A stretch of 64,000 nt of DNA from Epiperipatus broadwayi (lineage: Eukaryota; Onychophora; Udeonychophora; Euonychophora; Peripatidae), in the NCBI GenBank assembly GCA_028023455.1, contig JAQFVV010012424.1, positions 1,408,001 to 1,472,000 of the forward strand, written 5' to 3'. Made by a program: the position numbers and the translations under genes. Shown in pieces: positions 24,176-36,358 of the stretch (positions within the stretch are counted from its first letter, which is position 1; each line of letters opens with the position of its first letter). Under the pieces are notes generated by a model, which did not search any database, had not been told where the DNA came from, and worked only from the letters and a program-made list of their open reading frames with translations.

Positions 24176-24342
24176 ATATGCTTATATAAAATAAATAACT
24201 GAATATTAGCTATGGCCAGCTGATGAAAGTTTATCCTATCTTAAGTAGAATTGCTACTCAAGATGGGATAAACTGCTATAAGCCGGCTATAACTAATATT
24301 CAGCTATTTTTTATAGAGGCATATTGAATTTTGTAGAGTTTA
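24160..24342. mobile_element. Fold-back element, about 180 bp
   Basis: CTCTACAAAATTCAATATGC..ACTGAATATTAG is complementary to CTAATATTCAG..GCATATTGAATTTTGTAGAG. The inner segment ATCCTATCTTAAGTAG / CTACTCAAGATGGGAT is complementary too, so the whole element folds into one hairpin. Confidence 0.85.
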
Positions 24343-24648
24343 TTCTAGAGTATTTTGATTATTATATATGTTTTGAACGTTTATATATAATTACTTAAAA
24401 CTGAAAATATTTTTTTTATAGCTTGTGTTTAACTTACGTGTCTAGAGTTTAATTTTGTAATATTTTTTTCCGTTTTAGTTTAGAATTGTATTATATTAAA
24501 TATAAGCAATCTTAGTTATTATTAGTTAATTATTTCGATGCAATCTTTTATTATCTTATTTGGAATTCTCTTGACAACAATTAGTTTCAGATAATTTGAA
24601 AATTTTTATTACGAGTTTTTTTTTAATCACTTCAACTATGAATGGAAT

Positions 24649-24757
24649 TGTCAAGCGTTGTTAGCCAAGAGGTCATCGCAGCAGCCTTGCAAGCAAGTAG
24701 TTGGTTGCATACGGTTGTGGGTTCGCCTCCCGGCCGATGCTATGGCATATGAAAAAA
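24649..24757 (+). mobile_element. tRNA-derived SINE, copy 2, with target-site duplication
   Basis: Same family as 5424-5530. It starts TGTCAAGCGTTGTTAGCCAA and carries a B-box GGTTCGCCTCC. It ends GATGCTATGGCATATG plus A8. A 15-base direct repeat, AACTATGAATGGAAT, flanks it exactly (24634-24648 and 24758-24772). This is the signature of LINE-mediated retrotransposition, and the perfect duplication implies a fairly recent insertion. Confidence 0.92.
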
Positions 24758-25539
24758 AACTATGAATGGAATATAAAAGAGAGTTACTTCGTTGAGTACA
24801 ATATTCAATTGGAAGTCAAAATATTCTACATCTTTAAAAAAATAAAAAAATAAAAAAAACAGAAAAACTAATATTTATTAGACTTGTGAAATTGGTAAAT
24901 AAGACAGTAAAACAGAAAGATAATTTAAACTTTCACCTAAAAATATGAGCTCAAAGGAGTATATATTGTTAAGACTATACTTTTTAAGAGGAAAAAATAA
25001 TGGAGTAAAATAAAATTGTCTAGTGATATATTACTGTATTTATGACACACTATTAACTTGGTCGCTGTGTGTGGTTAACTTCTCTAATCTTATCAATAAG
25101 GTATATATAGTTAAAGGTAAAACAACTATTTCAGATGAAAGCCTTTCTGGCACTCCCTGCACAAGACTTGTCCATTCGAAAGTTTGAGTGTTTTTCATTT
25201 TTATTTAACTTCTAGTTAATTGACACCAATATATTCATTTATCAAACAATAGATCTGTGGTGGCTATAGACCACATATTTGAATATATATATATATATAT
25301 ATAAGGCTTATTAACATTTGAAAATTTTTTAAGTTTACCTGTTCTTACTTCAAATCTTGGCCATAGGAATAGCAATGAAATTCAATACATCATTTGTTTT
25401 ATATTATTTTTGACCTTTTAATAATCAATTGGATTAAGAACTAAAAAATGTAATCCAGTCTATTATTTTATATTTTTTCAATAGATGTTTTTTGTTCCAC
25501 CTTATGTGTTTAAACTGTTTTATTATATATATGAAAGCA

Positions 25540-25725
25540 GTCAAAACTTAAAACATACAAATATCAATAACAATCTCAATCGGTTGTCATGGCAATCTCC
25601 TTTAAACAATAAAAGTAGAAATCCATCTTTATATATGATCTAATATATTTATATAGATAGTAAAGATTGCAATTTGACTACAAAGAGAGAAATTATTAAT
25701 TCAAAGAAGTTTAAATAAACCTCAT
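25540..25725 (-). repeat. Dispersed repeat R1, right member
   Basis: Inverted counterpart of 23945-24175; see the blocks listed there. The 1.36 kb between the two members holds the 24160 hairpin and SINE copy 2. Confidence 0.7.
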
Positions 25726-25929
25726 TAAACAGGTAAATTTAACCTGTTCTAAATGAAGACTAACAAATAGTCAATTATAGATTCAAACTGCCATTACAAC
25801 TTTCAAACTGTACTCTCAACGACGTATTATAATATCCAAGGCTAGATAGGTAAATAATATAAATACATGAAAGCCACAAACACTTACAACATACCAATAT
25901 CAATAACAATTAATCTTAATTTGCTTTAA

Positions 25930-27547
25930 TGTGAAGCAGTTTTACCAGCAATAGTCATATCTGTAATTTAATGTTAAATTTGGATAAAATTTGATTCAAG
26001 TTCCAATCAGGCTTAGGTTTTTTTTAGCACATACTTTGGCAAAAGTGTTATCACCATAACATTCAATATTGATTGGAAAAGGTGTATCTATATATTCTTA
26101 TCCAAATTGCCAAACACACTTGAACAGATATTTCCCTGAAGTAGGCTAACATTTATTTATTTATAAAATATATTAGTAGAAGGTTGAAAAGCATTTATGG
26201 TCAGTTCGAGTTATCAATACCTTAAATTTAATTTCTTTCTTATTTTTATGAGTATAAACAGTATTCTACAGAAATTATATAATAGTGAAATTTTAGTTAA
26301 GATTTAACTAAAACATTAATTGAATTAAATATAGTTAATCTGAAGGGGGGTGGGAATCTACTAAAACAAAAATTATTAACATATAAATTTATAAGAAGTA
26401 TGACATTATGACTTGACTTGATTATAGTCATAAGCTTTTAAAAACCTGATTTAGTAAACAAGTTCACATCGTTAAAGCAGTCAAATTTATTTACAGAATG
26501 ATGGCTTTTTCCTCAGAATATACTATATATAAATCGTTGGGTTTTTCAAAACCTGAACCAATTAAACACAGCTGACATTATTTTTATGAATCTAATAACA
26601 GACCCATTTAAGAAATCATGTTATATAATATCTTATTAAAATGTTCAAAAATTGAGGTGGGATTATAAAAACAAGTTTATTCAGCCTAATAAAATAAAAC
26701 ACATCTATATTGCCCCCCCCCCCCAACAAAATAGATTGAAACTCGGTTTATATATTTAAATATTTTAATTTTCTATTAGCATTTTAAGAATCAGAATCAT
26801 ATCTCTTAAGGTAAAATCAAAATGTTAATAAGTGATAACACATTAATTAAAATACTTGCTTCATCCGACGTATTTATATATGTAATAAAACTTTGATTTA
26901 TAAGTATCAAACTTTCTGTATTTACAACTTTGACACTATATACTTCAGATAAATCTATTGATGATTATTATTTATTATTTATGATACTAGAGATTCTTAT
27001 GTTTCAAAAATGTGCGATGGAGTGGAAACTTTAAATATATATATATATATATATTTGAATTTTTTAGAATATGTGGAAATATCTGTTTAAATTTTCATAT
27101 GAGAAATATATAAATATTTATTATTTTTATTGTTAAACACACACGCGCGCACACACATATATATACTCACATATGCATCCATCTGCTTCTACAATTCTAA
27201 AGAAGAGTATATTTGACTAAGACTGCTTATTTATTATAAGAAGTTTTACTATTTAATATTAAAATTACTACTAAAATCAAGCTGAATTTTTGCAGAGAAA
27301 GTCAAATCATTTGATTATTTATAAACAGCAATGAAAGATTTTAAATATTTATGACAAAATGAACAAAGTTTTTTAAAAAATATATTAAAATAGTTTATTT
27401 ATCAAAATATTTGACTGCATTTTACATATACATATTATTGAGTTCTGAACTGAGATTATCAATTTTTTCTGCTTTTTCATTGTGCTTTTTTATACTCTTT
27501 ATTCTTTCTTTTTTTAATCTTTAATATCTTTATTGTGGTTATTTTGC
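25930..27547. other. AT-rich non-coding stretch
   Basis: No gene recognised. It contains a C14 homopolymer at 26714-26727, a (TA)n tract at 27036-27053 and a CA/CG dinucleotide run near 27136-27155. A dispersed repeat at 26870-27015 is shared with 44850-44985. Confidence 0.5.
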
Positions 27548-27565
27548 CTGTTTTAAATTACTGAT

Positions 27566-29920
27566 AGATTATGTGTTCATTCAATCACTGATAATCATTT
27601 TTTACAATGACAATAGGATTATGTGTTCATGTAATTATTGATAATCATTTTTCAATGACAAATGGAATTATGTATTTATTTAATCACTTGTAATCATTTT
27701 GTACAATAATAATGGGATTATGTGTTAACGTAATTACTAATAATCATTTTGTACAATGACAATGGAATTATGTGTTTATTTAATCATTTGTAATCATTTT
27801 GTACAATGACACTGGAATTATGCATTTGTGTAATCACTGATAATCATCTTGTACAATGACAATGACATTATGTGTTTGTATAATCACTGATAATTATTTT
27901 GTACAATGACAATTGGATTATGTGTTTGTGTAATCATTGATAATCATTTTGTACAATGACAAAGGGATTATGTGTTTGTGTAATTACTGGTAATCATTTT
28001 GTACAATGCAAGATGATTATGTGTTTATGTAATCACTGATAATCATTTTGTACAATGACAATGGGATTGTGTTAACGTAATTACTGATAATCATTTTGTA
28101 TAATGGCAATGGAATTATGTGTTTATGTGTTTGTGTAATTACTGATAATCATTTTGTACAATGACAATGGAATTATGTGTTTATTTAATCACAGATAATC
28201 ATTTTGTACAATGACAATGGGATTATGTGTTAATGTAATTACTGATAATCATTTTGTATAAAGACAATGGAATTATGTTAATGTAATTACTGATAATCAT
28301 TTTGTATAATGGCAATGGAATTATGTGTTTATGTGTTTGTGTAATTACTGATAATCATTTTGTACAATGACAATGGAATTATGTGTTTATTTAATCACAG
28401 ATAATCATTTTGTACAATGATACTGTGATTATGTGTTTGTGTAGTCACTGATAATCATTTTATACAAAGACACTGGGATTATGTGTTTGTGTAATCATTG
28501 GCAATCATTTTGTACAATGACAATGTGATTATGAGTTTGTGTAATCACTGATAATCATTTTGTACAATGACAATGAAATTATGTGTTTATGTAATCACTG
28601 ATAATCATTTTGTACAATGACACTAGGATTATGTGTTTGTCTAATCATTGGCAATCATTTTGTACAATGACAATGGGATTATGTGTTTGTGTAATCACTG
28701 ATAATCATTTTGTACAATGACAATGGGATTATGTGTTTGTGTAATCACTGATAATCACTTTGTACAATGGTATTATGTGTTTCTGTAATCACTGATAATC
28801 ATTTTGTACAATGAGAATGGAATTATGTGTTTATTTAATCACTGGTAATCATTTTATACAGGACACTGGGATTATGTATTTGTGTAATTATTGGCAATCA
28901 TTTTGCAGTTTGTATAATCACTTATAATCATTTTGTACAATGACAATGGGATTATGTGTTTGTGTAATCACTGACAATCATTTTGTATAATGACACTAGC
29001 ATTATGTGTTTGTGTAATCACTGATTATCATTTTGTACAATGATAATGAGATTATGTGTTTGTGTAATCACCAATAATCATTTTGTACAATGACAATGGG
29101 ATTATGTGTTTGTGTAATCACTGATAATCTTCTGTACAATAACAAGAGGATTATGTGTTTGTGTAATCACTGATAATCATTTTGTATAATGACACTAGCA
29201 TTATGTGTTTGTGTAATCACTGATTATCATTTTGTACAATGACAATAAGATTATGTGTTTGTGTAATCACCAATAATCATTTTGTACAATGACAATGGGA
29301 TTATGTGTTTGTGTAATCACTGATAATCATTTTGTAAAATAACAAGAGGATTATGTGTTTGTGTAATCACTGATAATCATTTTGTATAATGACACTAGCA
29401 TTATGTGTTTGTGTAATCACTGATTATCATTTTGTACAATGACAATGGGATTATGTATTTGTGTAATAACCAATAATCATTTTGTACAATGACAATGGGA
29501 TTGTGTTTTTGTATAATCACTGATAATCATTTTGCACAATGACAATGGAATTTTGTGTTTGTGTAATTACTGGTAATCATTTTGTACAATGACAAGGGGA
29601 TTATGTGTTATGTAATAACTGATAATCATTTTGTACAATTGCAATAGGATTATGTGTTCATGTAATCACGATAATCATTTTGTACAATGACAATGGGATT
29701 ATATATTTGTGTAATCACTCATAATCATTTTGTACAATGACAATGGGATTACATGTTCATGTAAATATTGATAATCATTTTATACAATGACAATTGGATT
29801 ATGTGTTTATGTAATTACTGATAATCATTTTGTACAATGGCAATGGGATTATGTGTTTGTGTAATCACTGATAATCATTTTGTACAATGCCAATGGGATT
29901 ATATGTTTATGTAATCACAT
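27566..29920. repeat. 50-bp satellite array, about 47 copies
   Basis: The unit in phase is ATTATGTGTTTGTGTAATCA, CTGATAATCATTTTGTACAA, TGACAATGGG (50 bases). Copies differ at a limited set of positions. Examples are GTGTTTGTG versus GTGTTTATT or GTGTTAACG, ATCACTGAT versus ATTACTGAT or ATCACCAAT, and AATGGG versus ACTAGC. Several copies carry 2-20 base deletions. A block of variants recurs at about 28,970-29,130, 29,180-29,330 and 29,385-29,510, so a higher-order unit of 3-4 monomers has been amplified. No reading frame runs through it. Confidence 0.97.
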
Positions 29921-30224
29921 TTCCATTATTTAATTACACCATAAAAATTTTGATTTCACTCTTTTTTTGTATGCCAGTCTGTGATCAAAAACTTTAAAGC
30001 TAGATTTAAAAAAGAGAAGTTTTCCTCAACATACTTAGGTATCCATATTAAATTGGAATGTCATAGTGATGACAATAAATGAGTTTCAAGTTTTTTTTGT
30101 AAATAGTTGCATGGGATAAGTAAATTTCCTTGTAAGATGGCTCTGAGAGCTGCCTAAAGAACATTGTTCATAGTGAATAAATTTAAATAATTATAACTGA
30201 TATAACCACTAACTAGTAAAAGTA

Positions 30225-30905
30225 ATGGGAAATACTAAAAATATTAAAGTAATGTTCAATAAATTTTCTCAAAAGAAGAAAATAAAGATTGATAATGATG
30301 AATTAGAAATTAAAAAAACTATAAATACATTGGCCATAATATTAATACAGATGAAAACATAATGGATAAAATTAATAACTGAATTAAACTTGGATGAAGT
30401 GATTTTAATAGAAATAAGTTAGTATTAAAAAGAAAAAAATCTATGTGTTTGAAAAAGAAAGTTTTTAATAAGTGTATTTTATCAATTCTTAGTTATGCAT
30501 CTCAGACTTAAACACCTAACAGAAGAGCAATACAGAGACTTTAGACCACTCACTAAAGTATGGAGAAATATATGTTAGGAATAACAAGAAGGGATTGAAA
30601 ATGAAATATATTGGTGAGAGAACAAACAGATGTTGCCATTATCCTTGAAAGAATTAAGAGACTAAAACAGAGCTAGGCTGAACATATTGCTTAAAAATGG
30701 ATAATATATGTACAGTTGAAATATTAAATGGGATTCCAAAAAGATTGTAAAAGACCTAGAATGAGATTGTATATGAGATGGATGGATGAAATAAGGAAGT
30801 TTTCCAGGGTGAAATTAAGAGGAGAGACTAGAAATCAGAGATTAAATTTGGAAAGATTATCCAGTAGTGGATCAATAATGATTAAAAATGATAATGATGA
30901 GTGAC
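30225..30905 (+). pseudogene. RTE-like LINE fragment
   Basis: Plus-strand counterpart of 6661-7310. It begins in the KVMFN..KKIKIDNDELE region, passes through a decayed block equivalent to ERRMLGI, and ends in the GHI..W..EILNGIPK..KRPR.R..MRWMDEIRK region and an AATGATAATGATGA tail. Frames are broken by many indels. Confidence 0.8.
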
Positions 30906-31550
30906 ACTAAGCATGAAGGGAAATAAAATTAGTAGATAATTATAAAATCTTTTGAAAGTATAATTTATCAGGCATTAAGAGATTGCATGATACTGAATTT
31001 TTTCATTACTGTAATTCCTAGATATAAAAAAATCATGGTATTAAACATTTATGAAATCATTGTTTATTAGTGCTTATAATCCAAGGGATAGAACTTCAGA
31101 TATAGAAAGCTTTTATTTTGAAGGGAGGAGGGATAGTGTTATTGTATAAATTCAATAAAAGGCCAAATATTTATTTTCAGACATTTTAATGCACACATAG
31201 ACAAAAAAAATAATCGATCAGCCAAAGTTATTGAATATCATGACATGAATTTAATTATTATTGACATTTTGCATAGCATGAATAAAAAAAGCTTACATGC
31301 ATCAGTGCTTAAATATGACATTTTATGTGTTGTAATGTAAAAGAAATCAATAGTGCAAAAAGTAGGACAAATTGAATATTAGTTAGCTCCAATGATAGGA
31401 ACAATAAATAAATAATTGAATGGCTTATAAGAAGTTCAAAAAATGAAATAAATAAATTGGATGTGATTCCTGGACATTAACCTCCTGAGTTCTGCCATTC
31501 TACAATTGAACCAAGCCATGCAGAATAAAGTGATATTAAATCAATAGTGG
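30906..31550. other. AT-rich non-coding stretch
   Basis: No gene or repeat recognised. It starts just after the GATGA tail of the LINE scrap. Confidence 0.5.
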
Positions 31551-31900
31551 TTAATCTAACTCTCCATACAGTAGTGCCATCCTGTGCCAAACAGAGTAAT
31601 CAATGGATGCCAGAAGGCTTGTGCATAAAATCCCTATCTAGTGCCTACTCATCCAATATCCCCAGACTAGTTCCTGGCTTGTGGCCATCATCAGGGAGGA
31701 GCCTTGGATCTGAGAGCACTGCACCTAGATCTTAGGAAACTAGTCTGGGGATATTGGATGAGTAGGCATTAGATAGGGATTTTATGCACAAGCCTTCTGG
31801 CATCCATTGATTACTCTGGTTGGCACAGGGGGCACTACTGTATGGAGAGTTTTGCCTTGTTTAAAAACTAGTTATCCATGAAATGTTTATGTCATACAGT
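31551..31900. mobile_element. Fold-back MITE family M2, long intact copy
   Basis: Near-perfect palindrome (31558-31851) with arms of about 130 bases. From the outside in, each arm carries ACTCTCCATACAGTAGTGCC, then the TCAATGGATGCCAGAAGGC and GTGCATAAAATCCCTATCTA blocks, and then CCAATATCCCCAGACTAGTT. The centre holds a 70-base non-palindromic insert with GGCCATCATCAGGGAGGAGC. The arms are almost identical, so this copy is younger than those at 18.1, 39.1, 48.2 and 52.7 kb. A 62-codon frame over the left arm is incidental. Confidence 0.92.
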
Positions 31901-32086
31901 TACTATCTGATGGCATGGAAAAGTATTATTACTATAATTATATTAAAAAGTTTGAAACATTTGTGGTAATACGTTAAACTGAGGATTATGCTACTTTAAA
32001 CTTGATGTTTGTTTGAAAATTTATGGTGAAGGCATTTTGTTTATAATTAAATATTGGATTATTCCATCATTATACAACTAATTGCT

Positions 32087-32504
32087 AAATGTCTTTATAA
32101 AAATTCAAACTTTATTTAAACTTTTCAAATACATTTAGCTGTTAGTAATACCCACACAGGATAATACATAACACAACTTTTGAGTTGGTATCATTCTTCT
32201 CTCTTCTTCAGGTGTTATTGCCCTAATTATTAAGAGTACTATCATGGGATAAAACTTGGGACTGTTAGGTTTGTGAATACTGAATTTAAGTTTTTACTAT
32301 AAAATTTATTATTCCTGAATCTAACAAACCTAGTTTTGATTCCCATGGTAATACTGTCACTGGGAAAGTTAGCAATACCTGAAGAAGAGAGAGAAAAAAT
32401 ATTACTCAGAAGTTGTGTTATGTACTCTCCTGCATGCTATTATTAGCAGCTGAATGTATTTGAAAAGTTTTAAAAAAGTTTGATTTTTTATAGAGATATT
32501 TACT
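32087..32504. mobile_element. Fold-back element, about 420 bp
   Basis: The left arm has AAACTTTATTTAAACTTTTC, AAATACATTTAGCTG, ACACAACTTTTGAGT, CTTCTTCAGGTGTTATTGC and AACAGTCCCAAGTTTT-like blocks. Each is answered in reverse order on the right, ending with GTATTTGAAAAGTTTTAAAA..TTTTTTATAGAGATATTTA. The loop is near 32,295. Confidence 0.85.
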
Positions 32505-34392
32505 AATTGTAGATGGTGGAAATACTTCAGCATATAATTGTCTAAACTTTGTTTTCAAATTTTATAGTGTAACTTTTGTAACCATTATGGAAAGCTTCGG
32601 AGAATAGCCATCAAGATTCAATACAGTTTCTGATAGTTGATTTTATAATTTGAATAAAGCGAACACAAGGACCACATCATTTCGGTTTCTAGATTTACAT
32701 AATGCTAATGATTACATTATTTTTTCCAGTTGAATTGATATGCAGAATGATCTAAATGTTTTAAAAGAGACATATACAAAAATTAGTTTAAAACTAAAAA
32801 TTATTAGCTTGCATTTGAACAATTTGTATTGAATTAATAAGTGGCAAATGTTGCTTTGACATAACAGTGCCAACTTTACACCTGGATTCCTATGGTTATG
32901 AACCAAAACCAATAACCTGGAAAAAGCCCTTCTTCAAGCATAACATTTTTTATGGAAATATAACAAAAAGAAATGTTTATAAAACAATAAATGATTTTTT
33001 CATAGACATTGTTAATCCCAAGTAAGCTCGGACCTAGAAAGGTAAGTGCTTAAAGAAAATCAAATTAACATTGAATTGTCTATAAAAGTATATAAATAAA
33101 TAATTTAGAGTAAATAATACTTTTATATATATATATACAGAGAGAGAGAGAGAACGAGAGAGATGATAAGGATTGAAAGTGAGATGTCTAGTTCAAATAC
33201 TGGTATACATGTGCATTTATAATAATAATAACCTGGCCATGATTTTGATCGAGGAATATTAAAATAGTATGTGTTGAGCACAATAACAACAAAAGAAAAT
33301 TTAAAGAAGCGTTTATCGCTAATAATATCTATGTGATAAACAAACCAGTGAATATTAATATCATGTTTTCTCCAATTAGTAATATCTGTTTAACTGATAA
33401 ATTGAGATGCTATGATTATGATTCTCCAGGCCGAAAGCACTGTCCAGCAAATTATTTGTCAAATAAAATTTAATCTTTTCTTGGAAAGTGAATTAACGAT
33501 ACTTATAAAATTACATAGCTAAAGAAAAAAAGCAAAATTCGATAAAGTTACAAATAATAATCTTTATGAAACACAATAGTATGAGTAATACAAGGCATAA
33601 AAAAGGAAACTAATAGAGAGAGAGAGAGAGAGAGAGGAGACTAATAGAGAGAGCGAGAGAGAGAGGGAGATGAATAAACTGTTATAATTGGTTAATATAA
33701 AATGTAAATACAGAACACCTTAGTTATCAAACAGTCAGAATTATATCATAATTTTATAAGTATAGTAGTTTCGTCAACTTGCAGTAATGTAAAATATTAT
33801 TTATATAATAATTATTCAATTAGCAATTTTACAACTATTATATAAAAAGTATATACAACAGAAATGTATATGAGTGCGTATGTTGTGCGCACATATGTCG
33901 AAATACAAATTTAACATTCAAATAAATTTTCCTTAATGCACTAAATAATTTTTTTATATTTAATAATTCATATTTTAATTAAAATTAAAAAGATATTTTT
34001 TAGTACGTGCATCTTGGAATGGAAACTATGAATTATAGATATCTGGGTTATGTCAGGTGAAGATAATTATATCAACTTAATTAAATTCTGATTAATTAAA
34101 ACATAAAATTAAAATTTTATCTAAGTATCTATATATCTTTTACTGACACATAAAAAGTCAAAAATCTGATTTTATTTGATTTTTTAAAAAATTGTTTAAT
34201 GTTTTTAATATATAAAGTAAATCAGCAACTGAATACAAATGGATTGCTAGAGTACTAACATTTCTTTTTTTGCTGGTACTACCTACATATTTTCCAGAAA
34301 CCTTCTGACAGAAAAAATCTATTTAAGAACATAAAATATCAGTAATTTATTTAATATTGCATTTTAAAGGAAACCTATATATATATATATAT
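32505..34392. other. AT-rich non-coding stretch with GA microsatellites
   Basis: No gene recognised. (GA)n runs lie at 33139-33163 and 33615-33670, the second a duplicated GAGACTAATAGAGA pattern. (TA)n lies at 33124-33137 and 34375-34392, the latter bordering unit L3. Confidence 0.55.
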
Positions 34393-34778
34393 TGTAACGT
34401 TTATTTATATACGTTGCAAATATATTGGCATTTGGTAAAAGCTAAAAAAGTAAATTTAGATTTTTTTTTGATTAGTATAATTTTTGTTAAAACGTGCAAT
34501 GAAAGTTAAAATTGTCATTCTTATTTTTTTTTTATCTAATTGGAAATAAAAATTGGAAAGAATAAATGACATGCAGATTACTAATCCAGATAAATTAAAA
34601 GAATTCCAAAAGTATAAGCTAAAAGAAAAATATTTTAGCTAATTAAAGATGGAAGAATAATGCTAAAAAAAATTAAGACTTTGTAATTTAAATTTAAGAG
34701 AGAGTGTACAAGATTATTATCTTATATGCTGATAAAAAGACAAAAGAGTGCGCAGAAGTTTCATAAACTGGATCGCGA

Positions 34779-35100
34779 TATAAAAAGGAGAGGACAACTT
34801 CAATCTAGGTCTTCTCTTTAACTTCTAGTTACATCTCTGAAAGTTGGAGGTTTCCACGAGCATAACCTGTGGCAAGAAATATACTTCTACACAGGTATGC
34901 CCCTTGCTGTACCAAGCTGTCACGCAAGCATGGAAACGGGACTTGTGAAGACCGCTTTTTGCAATAAAAGGGTCACTACAACCGTGCCTTTTCTCCAGCT
35001 ATAGAACGGAACAATAATGGAAGATGCTGGCAGGAGAGACCAATGGAAATTCTCATGATCTGGGATCCCATAAACCTACATGAACTTACCGGTAAGTTAA
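34779..35100 (+). promoter_or_regulatory. TATA box and consensus 5' splice donor of unit L3
   Basis: TATAAAAAG at 34779-34787 and CCGGTAAGTTAA around 35089-35100. The donor is a match to the animal consensus (AG|GTAAGT) at all intronic positions. Confidence 0.55.
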
Positions 35101-35693
35101 GAATAAATTTTCCTGATAGTGACTTAAAAGTTTGCAAACAATTATTTATCTAAGCTTAGACTACCATCCTGATATAGACTTTTCTTTTCGTATTCAAGGG
35201 ACTTTCTAATAAAGAATTTTATACAAGATCTTGGGACATTATTAAATTGCTTAATCTAACTGTTTTTGTTAATCAATTCATTATCTGGATTAGTGTGTGT
35301 GTACTTTCCTGTTTAGTTAATTCATAATTTAACTTATAAATATTTTTAGTTTGTTAGAATAAAAGAGATTTTACTTTTATCAACCTTTTCATTGTGCGTT
35401 ATTAATAATAGTTATTATTTTTTTAGTATTAAATTTATTATTAGTTTAATAAGATTTAAAACGAAATTTACCTTGCCAATATGTTTAAACAAGCCCAGGA
35501 ATAATAATCAAAAAGGAGAAAATAATTCTCGTTACGGTATGATGCAATACCGATTAGTTTAAAAACATTTTTTTCTTTTTAATTTGCGAGATGTTATGTG
35601 GCGGTTTCAGTGAGTTCTTGTAGAACTCTGGCGCCTATCAAATAAATTCAAAGCTGATCTCGTCGATAGCATAATTCTCAACAATTAATAGGC

Positions 35694-35774
35694 CGAGTTG
35701 ATCAGGAAATATAGCTATGTTTTAGAATAGAAATACAACTTTCTTCCTTTTTGACATAGCTTGATCAACTCGCG
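35694..35774. other. Hairpin in the 3' block of L3
   Basis: CGAGTTGATCAGGAAATATA and the downstream CATAGCTTGATCAACTCG can pair over about 18 bases with a loop of roughly 40. X and X' have an equivalent hairpin at the same relative place. Confidence 0.6.
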
Positions 35775-35964
35775 CACAGTTTATATTAGCGTGTAGAGGC
35801 CTAACAAAATGGAAAATGTTATAATATATATAATTTGAATATATGCCATCGTAAGAATTTTGTCCATCTGAAAATGAAAAACGTTTTCCCCATATCTTAA
35901 ATAAAACCTTGAACAGTAGTTATAATATAAATGTCATTTTCATACTAAATATTAAAAAAACCCA

Positions 35965-36358
35965 TATATGGCTTTACTGCTTAGGAGTTCATAAGAAGTT
36001 TGAATGTCAGATTGTGAACGCTGGAATAGATTCCGAGACATACCAATCCCAAATTGGACACTCTACCAACTGTAACAAACTGCACAGGTAAAAATACATA
36101 TGGCTTTATTGCTCAGGAGGTCTTAAAAAGTTAGAGTGCTGGGTATGTGAGCACAAGAATTGATCCTATGACCTCCCAATCACAAGCCATACACTCTACC
36201 AACTGCAACAAACCACAAAGGGCAAAAAGACATAGGGATTTATTGCCTTGGTGTTCTTAAGAAGCTCAAGCACCAGATATGAGAGCGCTAAATAAATCCT
36301 AGTAATTCCTGATCCCAAATCGGATACTCTATCAACTGCACCAAACCGCACATTAAAA
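35965..36358 (-). repeat. Three tandem tRNA-like units, about 130 bp each
   Basis: On the minus strand each unit reads (C/T)AGTTGGTAGAGTG (A-box), an anticodon-arm-like block, and a B-box-like block (AGGATCAATTC or GGAATCTATTCC). It continues into a conserved tail (CTTCTTAAGAAC.., AATAAAGCCATATG). Two of the three have the loop TTTGGGA, which would give anticodon UGG (Pro). The third has TTGTGAT. The anticodon stem is still pairable in the unit at 36010-36075. The units start near 36090, 36218 and 36352. The likely origin is a tRNA-derived SINE head that became tandemly duplicated; a functional tRNA is unlikely. Confidence 0.7.

Larger units (their letters stand above)
34393..35823 (+). mobile_element. 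LTR-like unit L3
   Basis: The unit begins TGTAACG immediately after (TA)n and ends ATGTTATA before another TA run. It has a TATA box (TATAAAAAG, 34779) and about 310 bases of exon-like, less AT-rich sequence. An ideal donor follows, CCG|GTAAGTTAA (GT at 35092). After an AT-rich intron-like stretch comes GTAGAACTCTGGCGCC (35621-35635), then AATAAA (35641) and a hairpin CGAGTTGATCAGGAAATAT..CATAGCTTGATCAACTCG (35694-35774). The GAACTCT..TGGCGCC and TGATCAGGAAATAT words are shared with X and X', although the rest does not align. This links the different unit families. No coding frame is recognised. Confidence 0.62.

Noticed and set aside
27566-29920. CRISPR-like array
   Set aside because: Units are contiguous 50-mers without unique spacers, in a eukaryotic context; it is a satellite.
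33124-33165. TA and GA runs as possible regulatory element
   Set aside because: Simple microsatellites; nothing ties them to a gene.
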